Positions 6,028 to 6,650 of a stretch of DNA of 6,650 bases are shown here, piece after piece (the first letter of the stretch is position 1; the number at the start of each line of letters is the position of its first letter). This DNA comes from Marinospirillum sp. (GTDB taxonomy: Bacteria; Pseudomonadota; Gammaproteobacteria; Pseudomonadales; Halomonadaceae): the NCBI GenBank assembly GCA_007116195.1, contig SKIX01000176.1, positions 1 to 6,650 of the forward strand, written 5' to 3'. The notes under the pieces are model-generated. The model searched no databases, was not told the origin of the DNA, and saw nothing but the letters and a program-made list of their open reading frames with translations. A program made the translations under genes and the position numbers.

Positions 6028-6650
6028 ATGCAGCCAGATTTCACTGCCTCTTTAAACCGTAAGGGGGTTGCCAGTCTTAAGTGGCAGCGTTATGAAAACC
6101 AGGATGTGATCCCCATGTGGGTCGCAGATATGGACTTATCCGCACCTGAAGCCGCGAAGCAGGCTTTACACCAGGCTGTTGACCTGGGTGCTCTAGGCTA
6201 TGGTGAGGTGCCGGCCAGCCTTGAAGAGGCCTTTCTTGCCTGGTGCCAACAAAACTATGCCTGGCAACCCGAAAAAGACTGGCTGGTTTGGCTGCCGGGG
6301 GTGGTGCCTGGGTTTAACTTTGCTGTACAAGCCTTAACAAGTCCACAAGATCAGTTGTTTGGACAAACCCCCGTTTATCCTCCGTTAAGACTTTTAGGGC
6401 AGGTGCGAGGGCGCAAACAGCATAGCTTGCCGCTCCTGCCTTCAACAACTGAACCCAGCGGCTGGTCTCTGCAATTAGAGCGTTGGGCTGAAGCCTTAGA
6501 CCCTGCAACTCGGGTGCTGCTAGTGTGTAACCCGCAAAATCCTACAGGTCGCATCTATACTGCTACTGAGCTGGAACAGCTGGCTCAGCTGGCAGAAGAA
6601 AAGCAGCTACTGGTGATTAGTGACGAAATTTGGGCCGATTTGTTGCTGGA
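6028..6650 (+). CDS. PatB/MalY-type PLP-dependent C-S lyase, 3' end cut by window edge
   Basis: The frame starts at ATG 6028 with AAGG (6017-6020) 7 nt upstream, inside the end of the chemoreceptor gene, and stays open to the right edge (207 codons plus 2 nt of a family near 390 residues). It is a fold-type I PLP enzyme of the MalY/PatB subgroup, which cleave the C-S bond of cystathionine and related thioethers to a thiol, pyruvate and ammonia. Seen: MWVADMD near the N-terminus, typical of this subgroup; GYGEVP; WLPGVVPGF; TPVYPPL with the conserved Tyr; NPQNPTGR (168-175, Asn171 expected to contact PLP); and SDEIWADL with Asp199, expected to bind the pyridine nitrogen. The PLP-binding Lys lies beyond the window. 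The 2-nt gap implies translational coupling with the chemoreceptor. A general aminotransferase is a less likely alternative because of the MWVADMD and DEIWADL motifs. Confidence 0.93.
   Translation, partial: MQPDFTASLNRKGVASLKWQRYENQDVIPMWVADMDLSAPEAAKQALHQAVDLGALGYGEVPASLEEAFLAWCQQNYAWQPEKDWLVWLPGVVPGFNFAVQALTSPQDQLFGQTPVYPPLRLLGQVRGRKQHSLPLLPSTTEPSGWSLQLERWAEALDPATRVLLVCNPQNPTGRIYTATELEQLAQLAEEKQLLVISDEIWADLLL

Noticed and set aside
1..6650. Mobile elements, CRISPR arrays, tRNA or rRNA genes, prophage or defence systems
   Set aside because: No transposase or integrase motifs, regularly spaced repeats, RNA gene signatures or defence-type domains were seen on either strand. All long coding frames are accounted for by housekeeping or accessory metabolic genes.

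Overview
The window looks like ordinary chromosome of a halotolerant, probably marine, motile gammaproteobacterium. Three things suggest this: an ectoine hydroxylase (EctD), a bacterial-type TmcA with fused helicase and acetyltransferase domains, and a Cache-type chemoreceptor beside a small putative outer-membrane barrel. Base composition appears balanced and the proteins are rich in Gln and Leu. An Oceanospirillales-like source is my inference; nothing in the window fixes the taxon.

Layout, left to right. (1) 1-851, minus strand: ectD, cut by the left edge after 283 codons. (2) 852-1013: a divergent intergenic region with a strong ectD ribosome binding site and three short dyad or inverted-repeat elements that could be operators. 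(3) 1014-3281, plus: tmcA, whose true start is uncertain. (4) 3373-3855, plus: a small secreted, probably outer-membrane beta-barrel protein of unknown family. (5) 3852-4256, minus: a hotdog-fold 4HBT-type acyl-CoA thioesterase, converging on gene 4 so that both stop codons lie in one shared TTAA. (6) 4257-4396: a second divergent intergenic region with a 12-bp perfect palindrome and a weak sigma-28-like promoter candidate. (7) 4397-6025, plus: a methyl-accepting chemotaxis protein with an sCache_2-type sensor. (8) 6028 to the right edge, plus: a PatB/MalY-type C-S lyase, 2 nt after the chemoreceptor and cut by the window end.

Functions are mostly independent: osmoprotectant modification (ectD), tRNA wobble-base acetylation (tmcA), envelope (gene 4), acyl-CoA hydrolysis (gene 5), and chemotaxis plus sulfur amino acid or C-S compound metabolism (genes 7-8). 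The only clear operon-like pair is the chemoreceptor and the C-S lyase. I found no mobile element, CRISPR array, tRNA, rRNA, or convincing intrinsic terminator. I also found no strong evidence of a new multi-gene system. The points most worth a second look are the chemoreceptor/lyase pairing, the unassigned barrel protein, the intergenic palindromes, and the tmcA start.
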